DNA from: Paenibacillus alvei DSM 29
GTDB lineage: Bacteria; Bacillota; Bacilli; Paenibacillales; Paenibacillaceae
DNA: 64,000 bases
NCBI RefSeq assembly: GCF_000293805.1
Contig: NZ_AMBZ01000001.1
Coordinates: forward strand, 1 to 64,000
Direction of reading: 5' to 3'
Shown: piece after piece, positions 34,710-44,504 of the stretch
How positions within the stretch are numbered: position 1 is the first letter of the stretch
Layout: each line of letters starts with the position of its first letter
Notes under the pieces: model-generated
What the model was told of the DNA's origin: nothing
Database searches by the model: none
The model's input: the letters and a program-made list of their open reading frames with translations, nothing else
Program-made: the position numbers and the translations under genes

Positions 34710-35720
34710 TTATGTAATCATATGCTCAATCCCCAATTGATTGCGTAACGATTCAGCCAATTTCTTCAATTGAGCCTCCTTAGGGATAAAAAAGTAAATT
34801 CCGTTTATCATCCTGCCTTCCCCCTGCAGCACGTGCTGTTCAACTTGCTGCAATTGCGGCCTGTAATGCACCATCAACTCCTGCCAATCGTCAAATTGCA
34901 AATTCGTACGAAAATTATCCTTCAACTGTTCGAGCAAATCCATCCACCGGGAAGCCGATCCGAGTTGAGCGGATTTGCTAAGCAGCGCTTGCAGCACCTG
35001 CCGCTGCCGTTGCATACGGCCAAAATCGCCATTTGGATCCTGCTTGCGCATCCGAACATAGACCAGCGCTTCCTTCCCTTTCAATGTTACCTTCCCCTGT
35101 GGGATAGATATTCCATCTTCTATAAAAGGGTGACTGTTCTCCACTTCGATGCCGCCCAGCAAATCAATCATCGATGCAAAGCCGTTCATATTTGTCTTTA
35201 CATAATAATGCACAGGCACCTTCATGAGCTGTTCCACCGTTGCCACTGTCATGGGCACCCCGCCAAATGCGTAAGCGTGATTGATTTTATCAACGGTATG
35301 ATGGCCTACAATTTCCGTCCTTGTATCACGAGGAATACTAAGCAAAGACAGCGTCCCGCTGCGCGGCTGAACGAGAACGAGAGCCAGTGAGTCTGATCTT
35401 CCCTTGTCTCCTGGCCGCTCATCCGTACCAATCAGAAGCAGTGTAAAGGGGGGCTGTTCCGCTAAATTCGGCTGACGATGATCTGTCGGCGCCGTCACTG
35501 CCTGATTCTTCTTCTCTACAATAGGTGTGATGAAAGAGAAGGACTGCTGCTTCGGCAGGTTCCCTTCCATCTTGTTTGGAAGCGGCTCATACATGGCATC
35601 GGCCGCTCCCTTCAACATATGCCATATGATAAGAAGGAATGCTGCAGCAACTAAAATCAATATTCCAAGCAAGATAAGAACTACCTTGTGCCATCTTCGC
35701 AGCCGTTTATTTATCTGCAT
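34710..35720 (-). CDS. LytR-CpsA-Psr (LCP) glycopolymer ligase
   Basis: LCP enzymes transfer undecaprenyl-linked polymers to peptidoglycan. The 336-residue product has one membrane helix (VVLILLGILILVAAAFLLII) and a complete LCP domain: LLLIGTDERPGDKGRSDSLALV with the substrate Asp and Arg, SIPRDTRTEIVGHHTVDKINHAYAFGG, and EALVYVRMRKQDPNGDFGRMQRQ. The ATG at 35720 follows GGAAGGGG. It is the last gene of the minus-strand surface-polymer cluster, so it probably attaches that polymer to the wall. Confidence 0.93.
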   Translation of the reverse strand: MQINKRLRRWHKVVLILLGILILVAAAFLLIIWHMLKGAADAMYEPLPNKMEGNLPKQQSFSFITPIVEKKNQAVTAPTDHRQPNLAEQPPFTLLLIGTDERPGDKGRSDSLALVLVQPRSGTLSLLSIPRDTRTEIVGHHTVDKINHAYAFGGVPMTVATVEQLMKVPVHYYVKTNMNGFASMIDLLGGIEVENSHPFIEDGISIPQGKVTLKGKEALVYVRMRKQDPNGDFGRMQRQRQVLQALLSKSAQLGSASRWMDLLEQLKDNFRTNLQFDDWQELMVHYRPQLQQVEQHVLQGEGRMINGIYFFIPKEAQLKKLAESLRNQLGIEHMIT

Positions 35721-35790
35721 CAGCCTAGCCCCTTCCAACCATCTTTCCAGCTATCTTCAATGTGTCCCCTTGGGCAATTCCATACTTTAC

Positions 35791-36660
35791 TTACTGCTCA
35801 GGTTGGGTATCCTTCTGCAAAAAATGCCGTAACCCCTCATTCCAATGCCTAAGAGGAGAAAATCCATTCAGTCTCAATGCTAGCGGCTCCAGCACCGAAT
35901 ATTTTGGTCTGCGGGCAGGTCGCGGGAACTCGGAGGTTGGCACCGCACGCACGACAGCATTCAGCCCTGCCTCCTTAATAATCGCAGCGGCAAATTCATG
36001 CCATGAGCAGCTTCCACTGTTCGTAATGTGATAGGTTCCATATTTGCTAGTGAAGAGCAGTTCAACAATCTTCTCCGCCAAATCAAGCGCATATGTTGGC
36101 GCCCCCACCTGGTCATGGACAACTTGCAGCACCTGTTCCGTACTTGCCTTCCTTATAATCGCCTTGACAAAGTTGTCTCCGTAAATGCCGAATACCCAAG
36201 AGGTGCGTATAATAAAAGCGGCTGAATGGTGATTCCGTACGAATCGCTCGCCTTCCCACTTCGAACGCCCATATACATTGATTGGTCGAACAGGATGGAA
36301 TTCGTTGTACGGGCTATCACTTTTTCCATCGAACACGTAGTCTGTACTGATATATACTAGTGCGGCCCCGATACGGCTGGCCGCTACAGCCACATTGCGC
36401 GTACCAAAGGCATTCACGCGATATGCCTGATCGGGATCGGACTCGGCCATATCCACCTTCGTATATGCACCGGCGTGAATAACATGAGTCGGGCGAACTG
36501 TTTCCATCACCTTCATCACTTGTTCTTCATCCGTTACATCCATGTCACCGTGTCCATAACCGACTGCTGGAATGCCTTGGCGATGCAGCACGATCAACAT
36601 TTCCATCCCGAACTGTCCGCCCGCTCCTGTAACCAGCACCTTCATATCTTCCTTGTTCAT
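35791..36660 (-). CDS. rmlD: dTDP-4-dehydrorhamnose reductase
   Basis: RmlD makes dTDP-L-rhamnose in the last step of its synthesis. The 289-residue product has the NAD(P)-binding VLVTGAGGQFGMEML, the metal/substrate region MDVTDEEQVMKVMETVRPTHVIHAGAYTKVD, the STDYVFDG segment and the Y-x3-K pair in NVYGRSKWEGE. The start overlaps the rmlC stop as ATGA at 36657-36660. rmlA and rmlB are not in the window, so the substrate must come from genes elsewhere. Confidence 0.95.
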   Translation of the reverse strand: MNKEDMKVLVTGAGGQFGMEMLIVLHRQGIPAVGYGHGDMDVTDEEQVMKVMETVRPTHVIHAGAYTKVDMAESDPDQAYRVNAFGTRNVAVAASRIGAALVYISTDYVFDGKSDSPYNEFHPVRPINVYGRSKWEGERFVRNHHSAAFIIRTSWVFGIYGDNFVKAIIRKASTEQVLQVVHDQVGAPTYALDLAEKIVELLFTSKYGTYHITNSGSCSWHEFAAAIIKEAGLNAVVRAVPTSEFPRPARRPKYSVLEPLALRLNGFSPLRHWNEGLRHFLQKDTQPEQ

Positions 36661-37253
36661 TCGGCAGCACCACCTTTATCGCGAGCATGCAAGGCTGATA
36701 ACCCGCTAGGGAGCTTAGCGTCGTTCAATAACGGATGCTTGCCATCCTTCTCAGACAAGATGGGCTCATTTACAGGCCAGGCAATATGGATTGCAGGATC
36801 ATTCCATGCTATGCCTCGGTCGGATGCCGCATGATAAGGAGCGTCCACCTTGTACAGCACTTCGGTGTTCGGAACAAGGGTACAGAATCCGTGTGCGAAG
36901 CCTTGAGGTATAAGGAGCTGACGATGATTGGACGCACTTAAGATGACGCCAACCCACTGTCCGAAAGTTGGTGAGCCTTGGCGAATATCCACTGCGACAT
37001 CATAGATAGCCCCCGCAACGACTCGCACCAGCTTCGTTTGCGCATACGGCTCCAATTGATAGTGCAAGCCGCGAAGTGTGCCCGCTCTTACGGACAAGGA
37101 GTGGTTATCCTGCACAAACGAATAATCTACGCCTAGCTGCCTCCACTTATCGGCATGGTAGCTTTCCATAAAGAAGCCTCGTTCGTCTTCAAACACTGTC
37201 GGTTCTATTAAAAGCACTTCAGATAAAGCTGTCTGACTGACTTTCATGAACAC
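36657..37253 (-). CDS. rmlC: dTDP-4-dehydrorhamnose 3,5-epimerase
   Basis: RmlC epimerises C3 and C5 of the dTDP-keto sugar. The 198-residue cupin has the FEDERGFFMESYHADKW N-terminus, NHSLSVRAGTLRGLHYQ with the catalytic His, LVRVVAGAIYDVAVDIR, and IPQGFAHGFCTLVPNTEVLYKV. It is coupled to rmlD by a 4-base overlap. A hairpin separates it from the secreted beta-helix gene upstream. Confidence 0.95.
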   Translation of the reverse strand: MFMKVSQTALSEVLLIEPTVFEDERGFFMESYHADKWRQLGVDYSFVQDNHSLSVRAGTLRGLHYQLEPYAQTKLVRVVAGAIYDVAVDIRQGSPTFGQWVGVILSASNHRQLLIPQGFAHGFCTLVPNTEVLYKVDAPYHAASDRGIAWNDPAIHIAWPVNEPILSEKDGKHPLLNDAKLPSGLSALHARDKGGAAE

Positions 37254-37271
37254 ACCCCATTCCAGAGCAAT

Positions 37272-37295
37272 AAGGAGCCACTGAAGCGGCTCCTT
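37272..37295 (-). terminator. Hairpin between the beta-helix gene and rmlC
   Basis: A perfect 8-bp stem (AAGGAGCC with GGCTCCTT) and 8-base loop lies in the 99-base gap. The following U-tract is weak, so it may only partly reduce transcription into rmlCD. Confidence 0.5.
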
Positions 37296-37352
37296 GCATA
37301 TTATGGCGGGCCTGCGATCTGATCATGAAGAATGGAGCTGTGAACATTGGAA

Positions 37353-39215
37353 TTAGAACGGCGTAGTCTGTATGATCGGTGTATTGCCCTGCGCGACCAT
37401 CGTTTTGCCGCTAAGAAGAGGAGAGTTGGAAACAATCGAGTTATTTTGCCAATACAGCTGTGTTGCCGCATTGTCGTACGTTCCTGGACTGTATAACAGC
37501 AATCCGGTATACATTTTCGCCGGTATTCGATCATCTGAAATGGAGTTGTTGCGTACATAGCAGGAAATGAAGGAACGATTGCCATACAATGCAATGCCAG
37601 AACTATAGCCAGAATTGCCATTATATAAGGAACCAGGATTCACAATTGTATTGCGCTCCACAATCACACCAGATTGAGGCCCGAGTATGCTCCATGATAT
37701 GCCGTTCGCATAAGCGTTGCGAATAAAGTTATTTGCGATGAGGAGACCATCTACATTCGTCCCGCTTCCGTACAAGGCTAAGTCAATGCCCGCAGCATGC
37801 TGATTCGTTGTCATGTAACCGTTGCCGGGATTTACGAAATCAATTGTATTGCTTCGTATGACGATGTTACTCCATTTATATGTGCTCGGATTATAAAACT
37901 GAACGCCTGATGCCTGTTCATCCGGGACGTAGTTTCCTCCGCCTGCGGCGTGCACGCGGATATAGTTGTTCTCAATTGTTAAGTTCGAAATATTGCCGTT
38001 CACTGCCCATAAGCTCATGCCGAATATCGTATCCAGCATTTGATTGTTTGTAAGCAATGAATCTCGATTCTCTTCATTGGGATTCGTTTCTGTTGCATAC
38101 AATATTCCCGTTCGATACTTCTTTATTACATTGCCCTTTACCGTCTTCGTAGTACCATGAACTTCGATCGCCGTGTTCGCCCCAGACCCAGTTGCTTCAA
38201 ACTGGTTATTCGCAACCGTAGAATTGTCTCCGACAATATAAATCGCGGAAGTATCAAAGAACAGATTGGTATTCGCCCCCATCTGCAAGAAGGAACTATT
38301 CGTAACCGTTACATTGGATACCGCATTCAACATTAATGATTGGACAGCAAGGCTGTTTTTTATCGTGATAGAGTCAATTTTTACCGTTTTCCCTGTTGTC
38401 ATCTGAACTTCGATTCGTGCATCCGTCGCATAATCAGGAGTACCGGTTCGCGGATTGTTCGCACTATTCGAATCAATCGTGAGACTCGTTACGGAAATAT
38501 TGCTGACCGGAGCCGTATATTCAAAAATACTCTTATACGTCCCGATTTGATTAGCAACCTTAACGATGCCTTTCCCGGACAAGGATACGTTTCCATTCAA
38601 CCATACAAAATTCTTCTTGGGGGTCGTCATCGTTCCGAGGATGTAGTAACGTCCTTCCGAAAAGATCACGGTCCCTCCCTTTGACAACTGGCCGGCGAAA
38701 TTAACTGCCGCTTGAATGGAAGGACGGTCGTCAGCAACAGCATCGCCTTTTGCCCCAAACCACTCTGGATATACATGTTTCACATTTTTAGCCTGGCCGA
38801 CTGCGGTTCCTGTACCGCTGAATATTTGGTATAAGCCTGCTTTGAGCGAGCCATCTACGCGAAGAATAACTCCTGTGCTGGTCAGTATGCGGGCATTTTC
38901 ACCAAATACAAGGGTTGTATTCTCACCGAAGCTTAAGCTGCTCTTCAACACATACGTGCCCGTCGGGAAGTAAATCGACCCTGTCAGCTTACTCGCATTA
39001 ACTAATGCCTCTGTATCATCCTTTACTCCGTCACCGACTGCACCGAACTTCTTCACACTAACGCCTTGCGCCTTTGGTGTTTGCGGCGTTGGATTAGCAG
39101 CTGCCAATACACTCGTCGTCTGGGCGCTGCCCACCACAAAGAATGACGAGAATACTAGCATGCATGCTATGAGCGCAAACCTCCACTTCCAAATGCGCGT
39201 TGATGTCCTCTGCAT
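37353..39215 (-). CDS. Secreted right-handed beta-helix protein (pectate-lyase superfamily)
   Basis: The 620-residue product starts with a signal peptide (basic RTSTRIWKWR, hydrophobic FALIACMLVFSSFFVVG, likely cut after a Val-Leu-Ala-Ala-type site). The mature part begins with the pectate-lyase-3 start VSVKKFGAVGDGVKDDTEAL and continues as many parallel beta-helix repeats rich in N-N-x-I/x-x-N. Such proteins are lyases, hydrolases or epimerases acting on acidic polysaccharides. It lies inside the glycopolymer cluster, so it may trim, degrade or epimerise the polymer outside the cell. No catalytic residues can be assigned from sequence alone. Confidence 0.85.
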   Translation of the reverse strand: MQRTSTRIWKWRFALIACMLVFSSFFVVGSAQTTSVLAAANPTPQTPKAQGVSVKKFGAVGDGVKDDTEALVNASKLTGSIYFPTGTYVLKSSLSFGENTTLVFGENARILTSTGVILRVDGSLKAGLYQIFSGTGTAVGQAKNVKHVYPEWFGAKGDAVADDRPSIQAAVNFAGQLSKGGTVIFSEGRYYILGTMTTPKKNFVWLNGNVSLSGKGIVKVANQIGTYKSIFEYTAPVSNISVTSLTIDSNSANNPRTGTPDYATDARIEVQMTTGKTVKIDSITIKNSLAVQSLMLNAVSNVTVTNSSFLQMGANTNLFFDTSAIYIVGDNSTVANNQFEATGSGANTAIEVHGTTKTVKGNVIKKYRTGILYATETNPNEENRDSLLTNNQMLDTIFGMSLWAVNGNISNLTIENNYIRVHAAGGGNYVPDEQASGVQFYNPSTYKWSNIVIRSNTIDFVNPGNGYMTTNQHAAGIDLALYGSGTNVDGLLIANNFIRNAYANGISWSILGPQSGVIVERNTIVNPGSLYNGNSGYSSGIALYGNRSFISCYVRNNSISDDRIPAKMYTGLLLYSPGTYDNAATQLYWQNNSIVSNSPLLSGKTMVAQGNTPIIQTTPF

Positions 39216-39334
39216 TGCACACCCCTTCTTCTAAGCATCTGGATTCTCTATTAATTTGAAATAGAGTTTATGCTTCCTCTATCGTATGCACGAGTAAGCC
39301 AAATGGAATTAGTTGATTAGCCTTTCACAAGTAG

Positions 39335-40435
39335 TTACCCAATGCTCCGTATGCTGTACGAAGGAAGCATGCTCTTCAGTGAAGGATGTCGGTATGCAGG
39401 AAAATAATCCTCGGGGACTGAACTGGGGAGCATGCGAAGTAATGCATCATAGATTTCGTGGTTTATAATTCTTCGACCAATATAAAAATCGGTACTGCTT
39501 CGCGCGTTAAAATTTTGCTTAAATCGAAACAGCCCGTCATTGCCCGTATAACCGCCGCCTAAATGAAGCTTCTTGCAGCCTTGGGCAGCCGCCCATGCAG
39601 CAGCTTCATGAATGAGCAGATTGACTGGCGAGTCCCGCAGCTTGTCGCGATCAGATCCCATGAGATGATAGTGGGCATAGTCTCCCTTGTATAAAAATAG
39701 ACTCGACGCAACAACGCCCTCTTCATCGCGAACTTCCATCAAGGTATAGTTTCCTTGCAAATAACGTACGGTATTATAGAAAAAATCATCATTGAAATAA
39801 TAGTAGGACAGGGCTTGCTTCTTATCCATTGTAGCCTTGTACAGACTTATGAATTTTTCCAGACCTTCCTCTCCTGCTGTTGTGACGGTAAATCCCTTTC
39901 TGAGCGCATGTCTGATGCGATTGCGATTTCCCTTCGTATAAGCTGCAATACGCTCCTCTTCCGGTTGTGTTAGATCCATGCATATCGTATTGCGAATCCA
40001 CTGCGGGGATACGGATGTATAATCGTTCCACCCTTCCAGCAGCGGATGGAATCGAACGAATTCCGTAATAATATGCTGTTCTCGGCAGCATCTCTCGAAC
40101 TCTTGATCAAAGGCTTGAAATAATCGTGCTCGCTTCTGGGGCTCTGTGGCATTGCATAGTGGACCTCCATAACCATAAGCTGTCGAAATATCGTAGAGTG
40201 GGTTATCCCATCCTTGCGCCTGCAGCCACGGCAATTCTGTAATGGTCCTCATGAGATACGGATAGCATATCATTCCATCATCGTCTTCATAGACGAATAG
40301 AATCGCCTTCCCATCGCCATTATATTCATAGATTCTCAGATAGTCCGCTAAATAATACACATCTGCACAAGGCATCTGACGTATGATTTGATTCCATTCG
40401 TCTGCTTGAGAGAGATCATAGCAACGTACATTCAT
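39335..40435 (-). CDS. FemAB/GNAT-like acyltransferase of the glycopolymer cluster
   Basis: The 366-residue product has the FemAB-type double GNAT layout: an N-terminal part (DVYYLADYLRIYEYN), then TKGNRNRIRHALRKGFTV near residue 168 and a C-terminal GNAT half with GVVASSLFLYKGDYAHYHLMGS and NLLIHEAAAWAAAQGCKKLHLGGG. FemAB enzymes transfer amino acids from aminoacyl-tRNA; relatives act on other acceptors. Here it lies between the formyltransferase and the secreted beta-helix gene, so it may decorate an amino sugar. The acceptor is an inference. Confidence 0.8.
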   Translation of the reverse strand: MNVRCYDLSQADEWNQIIRQMPCADVYYLADYLRIYEYNGDGKAILFVYEDDDGMICYPYLMRTITELPWLQAQGWDNPLYDISTAYGYGGPLCNATEPQKRARLFQAFDQEFERCCREQHIITEFVRFHPLLEGWNDYTSVSPQWIRNTICMDLTQPEEERIAAYTKGNRNRIRHALRKGFTVTTAGEEGLEKFISLYKATMDKKQALSYYYFNDDFFYNTVRYLQGNYTLMEVRDEEGVVASSLFLYKGDYAHYHLMGSDRDKLRDSPVNLLIHEAAAWAAAQGCKKLHLGGGYTGNDGLFRFKQNFNARSSTDFYIGRRIINHEIYDALLRMLPSSVPEDYFPAYRHPSLKSMLPSYSIRSIG

Positions 40436-40507
40436 GACCGTTCATTCCCTTCGTTATCATGCAATAAGCCGATTCAAAAATTCGAAGAAGCTACGCCATT
40501 TCCAAAA

Positions 40508-41287
40508 TTAGTTGTCGCTCCCGCTCGCAACCTGCAAGGTGACATCGCCATATGGTGTTTTTATGTAGGCAGGGGTATGGCCTGGGAAATGGAAAGCACG
40601 AACCGTGTTCCATAGCTCGTTCGGATTTGCCCCCTGCTTAATTTCTTTATAGTTCTGAATCTGATTCTTGTAATATGTCTTGACACTGATCCCCAGTTCC
40701 TTCGCTACTTCGGTCTGAGGACAAGAAGGAGCTGTCCCCTCCACAATTGAGGGCAGCCATTGCCTGATCAGCTCCAGACCCAATTCATTGGCTCGGCAAA
40801 ACAAATCATATGCCGTATGGTGCGGCTCGATCGGAAACCTCCGCACATCAATAATGTTGCCAGAGTCAATGCCATCGTCCATCCAATGTAAGCTCGTACC
40901 GAACTGCTGCCGATTCTCTAGAATAGCCATGATGTTACACATAGCTCCGCGCATTTCGGGAAGGGGAGCTCCGTGTAAGTTCACGACGCCATATCGGAAT
41001 CTTGCAATATGCTCGCTGCGCAGCAGCTCATGAAATCGAACACTAAGACCGATATCGGCTTCGAGACGCAGTATATCGTCCAATGTCAGCAGTGGAATGC
41101 CAAGTGTCGGCGCCACTTGCTGCATATCCTCGTCTCCGATGGCTGCGCGCCATGCGGACATCGGGGCACGGCTGCACACAACACCTATAATATGTACATC
41201 CTCCCTTGCCATCAGCCAGCGCAAGCATTGAACTGATACCCCAATGCTTCCAAAAATAATAAGCCTCTTTTTCAATCTATCTTCCAA
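40508..41287 (-). CDS. Sugar N-formyltransferase (Fmt-type domain)
   Basis: The 259-residue product belongs to the 10-formyl-THF-dependent formyltransferase superfamily. The catalytic Asn and His are in VVNLHGAPLPEMRG and the Asp in HWMDDGIDSGNI, the family triad. After about residue 200 a short domain (VRAFHFPGHTPAYIKTPYG) resembles that of sugar formyltransferases and lacks the tRNA-binding domain of methionyl-tRNA formyltransferase. It follows the PGT and aminotransferase genes, so its substrate is probably a UDP-4-amino-4,6-dideoxy sugar, made into a 4-formamido sugar. The substrate is inferred from context. Confidence 0.85.
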   Translation of the reverse strand: MEDRLKKRLIIFGSIGVSVQCLRWLMAREDVHIIGVVCSRAPMSAWRAAIGDEDMQQVAPTLGIPLLTLDDILRLEADIGLSVRFHELLRSEHIARFRYGVVNLHGAPLPEMRGAMCNIMAILENRQQFGTSLHWMDDGIDSGNIIDVRRFPIEPHHTAYDLFCRANELGLELIRQWLPSIVEGTAPSCPQTEVAKELGISVKTYYKNQIQNYKEIKQGANPNELWNTVRAFHFPGHTPAYIKTPYGDVTLQVASGSDN

Positions 41288-41308
41288 TGCGAATCCCCCT
41301 TTCAGCGA

Positions 41309-41911
41309 CTATCCGCTTATTTTGCGTTCCACATCCAGATCCGGCTCTGCCGAGCTCGTGCAAACCGCGACATCCTTTCTCAACAGCACAATTCGGATTG
41401 TCTTCAACAGAATAATGATATCCAGCCAGATGCTCCAGTGCTCTACATACTGCACATCCAATTGGAACCTTTCTTGGAACGGCAAATAGTTTCGCCCAGA
41501 CACCTGAGCAAGTCCCGTTATCCCTGGACGAACGAGAAATCTCTTTTTCTCCCAATCCGCGTAATACGGATTGTATTTCATAAGCAATGGACGGGGACCA
41601 ATCAGGCTCATCTCCCCACGCAGCACATTACATAATTGCGGAAGCTCATCAAGACTTGTCTTGCGCAGCCACAATCCGAAAGGCGTCAATCGCTGAGCGT
41701 CTGGAAGCAGCTCTCCATTGCTGTCTCTAGCATCTGTCATCGTGCGGAACTTCCATAAATGAAAGGGCTGCATATTCAGCCCTGGCCGCTGCTGCTTAAA
41801 TAGTACGGGCGAGCCCAGCTTCGTCTTTACCAACATAGCAACGATGAGCATGACAGGGCATAGTAAGGTAATAAGAATCAGTGAAGCCACAATATCCAGT
41901 AATCGCTTCAT
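41309..41911 (-). CDS. Initiating sugar-phosphate transferase (PglC/EpsL type)
   Basis: This small monotopic phosphoglycosyl transferase places the first sugar-phosphate on undecaprenyl phosphate. The 200-residue product has the membrane re-entrant helix at the start ([20 protein letters not shown]), then [12 protein letters not shown], the catalytic Asp-Glu in [20 protein letters not shown], and LIGPRPLL. Length and features match PglC and EpsL, which use UDP-bacillosamine-type sugars, consistent with the neighbouring aminotransferase and formyltransferase. Confidence 0.92.
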   Translation of the reverse strand: MKRLLDIVASLILITLLCPVMLIVAMLVKTKLGSPVLFKQQRPGLNMQPFHLWKFRTMTDARDSNGELLPDAQRLTPFGLWLRKTSLDELPQLCNVLRGEMSLIGPRPLLMKYNPYYADWEKKRFLVRPGITGLAQVSGRNYLPFQERFQLDVQYVEHWSIWLDIIILLKTIRIVLLRKDVAVCTSSAEPDLDVERKISG

Positions 41912-41952
41912 GAATATTTCTTCTCCTCTGTACGGTGCGAATGGTTTCTTCG

Positions 41953-43113
41953 CTAGGATTTGAGTTCAGCATAATTACCCTGCAGAATGTGAACGACAGC
42001 CTCAATTACACGCTGCTGATCAGCTTCAAGCAAGTCTGCTCCGGAAGGCAGACAAACCCCCTCTACGAATAGACGTTCGGACACAGATTCATCTTCTTGA
42101 TGGGGATAATAGCGGCAATCCGCGAACAACGGCTGCAGATGGAGCGGCTTCCATACGACCCGTGATTCAATCTGTTGCTCAGATAATTGCTTCACGACAT
42201 CAGCAGCTGTGATCCCTGTATTTGCATCAATGGTAAGCGCTGTTAGCCAATGCGTTGACCAACCCTTTGCATGCTCCGGCATCATTGAGATCCCTGCTGC
42301 GGAGTCAAATGCTTGCTGATAACGGTGATAAATCGCCCGCCGCTTCTGAATGAATTGCTGCAAGAACGGAACCTGAGATCGGCCCATAGCGGCGGCAAGG
42401 CTGCTCATCTGGTAGTTGTAGCCCATCTCACTATGCTGATAGTGGGGCGCACGATCCTTGGCTTGCGATGCATAGAATCTTGCCTTTTGCAGTGCCTCGA
42501 TGTCATCTGATACGAGCATACCGCCGCCAGCTGTCGTAATCATTTTGTTGCAGTTGAATGACAAGGCGGCAAATTGGCCGAATGACCCGCTCGGAGCATT
42601 TAAATAAGTGGCTCCTAGCGATTCCGCCGCATCTTCAATGATGGGAACCCCATACTGTAAGCACAGCTTGACGATTGGTTCATAATCCGCACTCTGTCCA
42701 TACAAGTTGACAACAATGACAGCTTTCGGCAGCCGCCCTTCAGCTTCTGCCTCTAGCAAGGCGCGCTCAAGCGCGATCGGAGACATATTCCACGTCGCAG
42801 GCTCTGAATCAATGAACACAGGGGTAGCCCCTAAGTATGTGATCGGATTCGCACTGGCTACGAACGTAAGCGACGAGCAGAACACCTCATCCCCAGGCGT
42901 AACTCCGATTAATCTTAGCGCGAGATGAATGGCTGCCGTGCCCGAATTCACAGCGACACCAGCTCGTGTCCCGGTAAGATGCGCAATTTCCTGCTCGAAC
43001 AGGCGGACAGTTTCACTAAAGGGAAGGATACCTTGGCTGTGCATCATTTGGCCGATCCACTGCATTTCGTAACCGCTTAAAGAGGGGGAAGAAAGGTAAA
43101 TAGGCATCCCCAT
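41953..43113 (-). CDS. DegT/DnrJ-family sugar aminotransferase (PglE/EpsN type)
   Basis: A PLP enzyme that aminates a 4-keto sugar nucleotide. The 386-residue product has GVAVNSGTAAIHLALRL, the IIEDAAESLGATY motif, the PLP lysine in FNCNKMITTAGGGMLV, and Y-x-M-S near NYQMSS. The N-terminal YLSSPSLSGYEMQWI matches PglE/EpsN. Its probable substrate is UDP-2-acetamido-4-keto-2,4,6-trideoxyhexose made by the PglF/EpsC-type enzyme upstream in the cluster. Confidence 0.92.
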   Translation of the reverse strand: MGMPIYLSSPSLSGYEMQWIGQMMHSQGILPFSETVRLFEQEIAHLTGTRAGVAVNSGTAAIHLALRLIGVTPGDEVFCSSLTFVASANPITYLGATPVFIDSEPATWNMSPIALERALLEAEAEGRLPKAVIVVNLYGQSADYEPIVKLCLQYGVPIIEDAAESLGATYLNAPSGSFGQFAALSFNCNKMITTAGGGMLVSDDIEALQKARFYASQAKDRAPHYQHSEMGYNYQMSSLAAAMGRSQVPFLQQFIQKRRAIYHRYQQAFDSAAGISMMPEHAKGWSTHWLTALTIDANTGITAADVVKQLSEQQIESRVVWKPLHLQPLFADCRYYPHQEDESVSERLFVEGVCLPSGADLLEADQQRVIEAVVHILQGNYAELKS

Positions 43114-43157
43114 ATCATAATCACCTTCCTTTTTGAATTTTACCGATTGCTGCTTGA

Positions 43158-44504
43158 TTAAATGACGACTTCGTGCCTGATCATTTCTCCCCAGCTAACA
43201 GCGGGTCTGCCGATTGCAAAGTACTGAAACCCATGCTCCTCCATCTTTAATGGATTCATACAATTGCGGCCATCGACGACAAGCGGATATTTCATGAGCG
43301 CACGTATCATTTCCAGATCGGCTTGTTTAATTTCATCCCATTCTGTCACTATGATTGCTGCGTCACAGTTCGTGACAGCCGCGTACACATCGCGATGATA
43401 GTGCGGTGAATCGCCAAGATGCAGCCTCGCCTCCTGCTCGGCAATCGGGTCGTATGTATGAACAATCGCTCCCTGCCGCTCCAGGAGTGGAATAATGGTT
43501 AAGGACGGAGCTTCACGCATGTCATTTGTATTCGGCTTGAATGCTAATCCGAGCACACAGATATGTTTGCCTCTCAGCATTCCCAGTTCATGCTTCAGCC
43601 GCTCCACCACTCGCAAACGCTGCTTCTCATTGGTTTCAATTACCGCATGAAGAATCGGGAATTCGCATTCTGCATGCTTCGCCATATACCGCAGCGCATA
43701 GGTATCCTTCGGGAAGCAGGAGCCTCCATATCCGATTCCGGCCTGTAGGAATTTACCGCCGATTCGACTATCTAATCCCATTCCATGCGCTACTTCTTGA
43801 ACATCGGCGCCCATCTTCTCGCATAAGTTCGCGATTGAATTAATATAAGAGATCTTCATCGCCAAAAAGGCGTTGGAAGCATACTTGATCATCTCTGCAC
43901 TTTCCAGTGACGTGCGCAGCACAACGGTCCCGAAAGGCTCATGCAGGCTCTCGATCATGCGGGAAGCGTAATCGCTGTCCGAGCCAATAATCGCCCTTTC
44001 CATGTTCAAGCAATCATGAACCGCCGAGCCTTCTCGCAAAAATTCGGGGTTCGAAACAACATCGAATGTAAAATCAGCAGCGGCCTGATGTCGAATGAGA
44101 TCGGCTAACATTCGCCCCGTGCCAACAGGGACTGTGCTTTTGGTGACGATGATTTTGTAGCCGCGGCTATAACGGGCAATCATGGCAGCAGCATCTCGGA
44201 CATAGGTTAAGTCAGCTTCTCCACTGTCGCTCATCGGGGTGCCTACAGCGATAAAGATGACATCCGCCTGTAGGATCGCTTCCTGAGTATTGAATGTAAA
44301 GCTCAATCTCCCCGCCTCGACGGTCTCCCTGACGAGCCCATCGAGACCCGGCTCATAAATAGGAATTTCCCCTCGCTGCAGCATGGCAATCTTCTGCTCA
44401 TCAATATCGCAGCACACGACACGATGACCGACATGAGCGAAGCACACCCCCGACACAAGCCCAACATACCCCGTACCCACAACGGCAATAGAACGTCCAT
44501 TCAT
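43158..44504 (-). CDS. ugd: UDP-glucose 6-dehydrogenase
   Basis: Ugd oxidises UDP-glucose to UDP-glucuronate. The 448-residue product has the NAD site [49 protein letters not shown], the catalytic Cys in [16 protein letters not shown], and a C-terminal Rossmann domain with [18 protein letters not shown]. It overlaps the galU stop by four bases and provides the acidic sugar of the polymer. Confidence 0.95.
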   Translation of the reverse strand: MNGRSIAVVGTGYVGLVSGVCFAHVGHRVVCCDIDEQKIAMLQRGEIPIYEPGLDGLVRETVEAGRLSFTFNTQEAILQADVIFIAVGTPMSDSGEADLTYVRDAAAMIARYSRGYKIIVTKSTVPVGTGRMLADLIRHQAAADFTFDVVSNPEFLREGSAVHDCLNMERAIIGSDSDYASRMIESLHEPFGTVVLRTSLESAEMIKYASNAFLAMKISYINSIANLCEKMGADVQEVAHGMGLDSRIGGKFLQAGIGYGGSCFPKDTYALRYMAKHAECEFPILHAVIETNEKQRLRVVERLKHELGMLRGKHICVLGLAFKPNTNDMREAPSLTIIPLLERQGAIVHTYDPIAEQEARLHLGDSPHYHRDVYAAVTNCDAAIIVTEWDEIKQADLEMIRALMKYPLVVDGRNCMNPLKMEEHGFQYFAIGRPAVSWGEMIRHEVVI

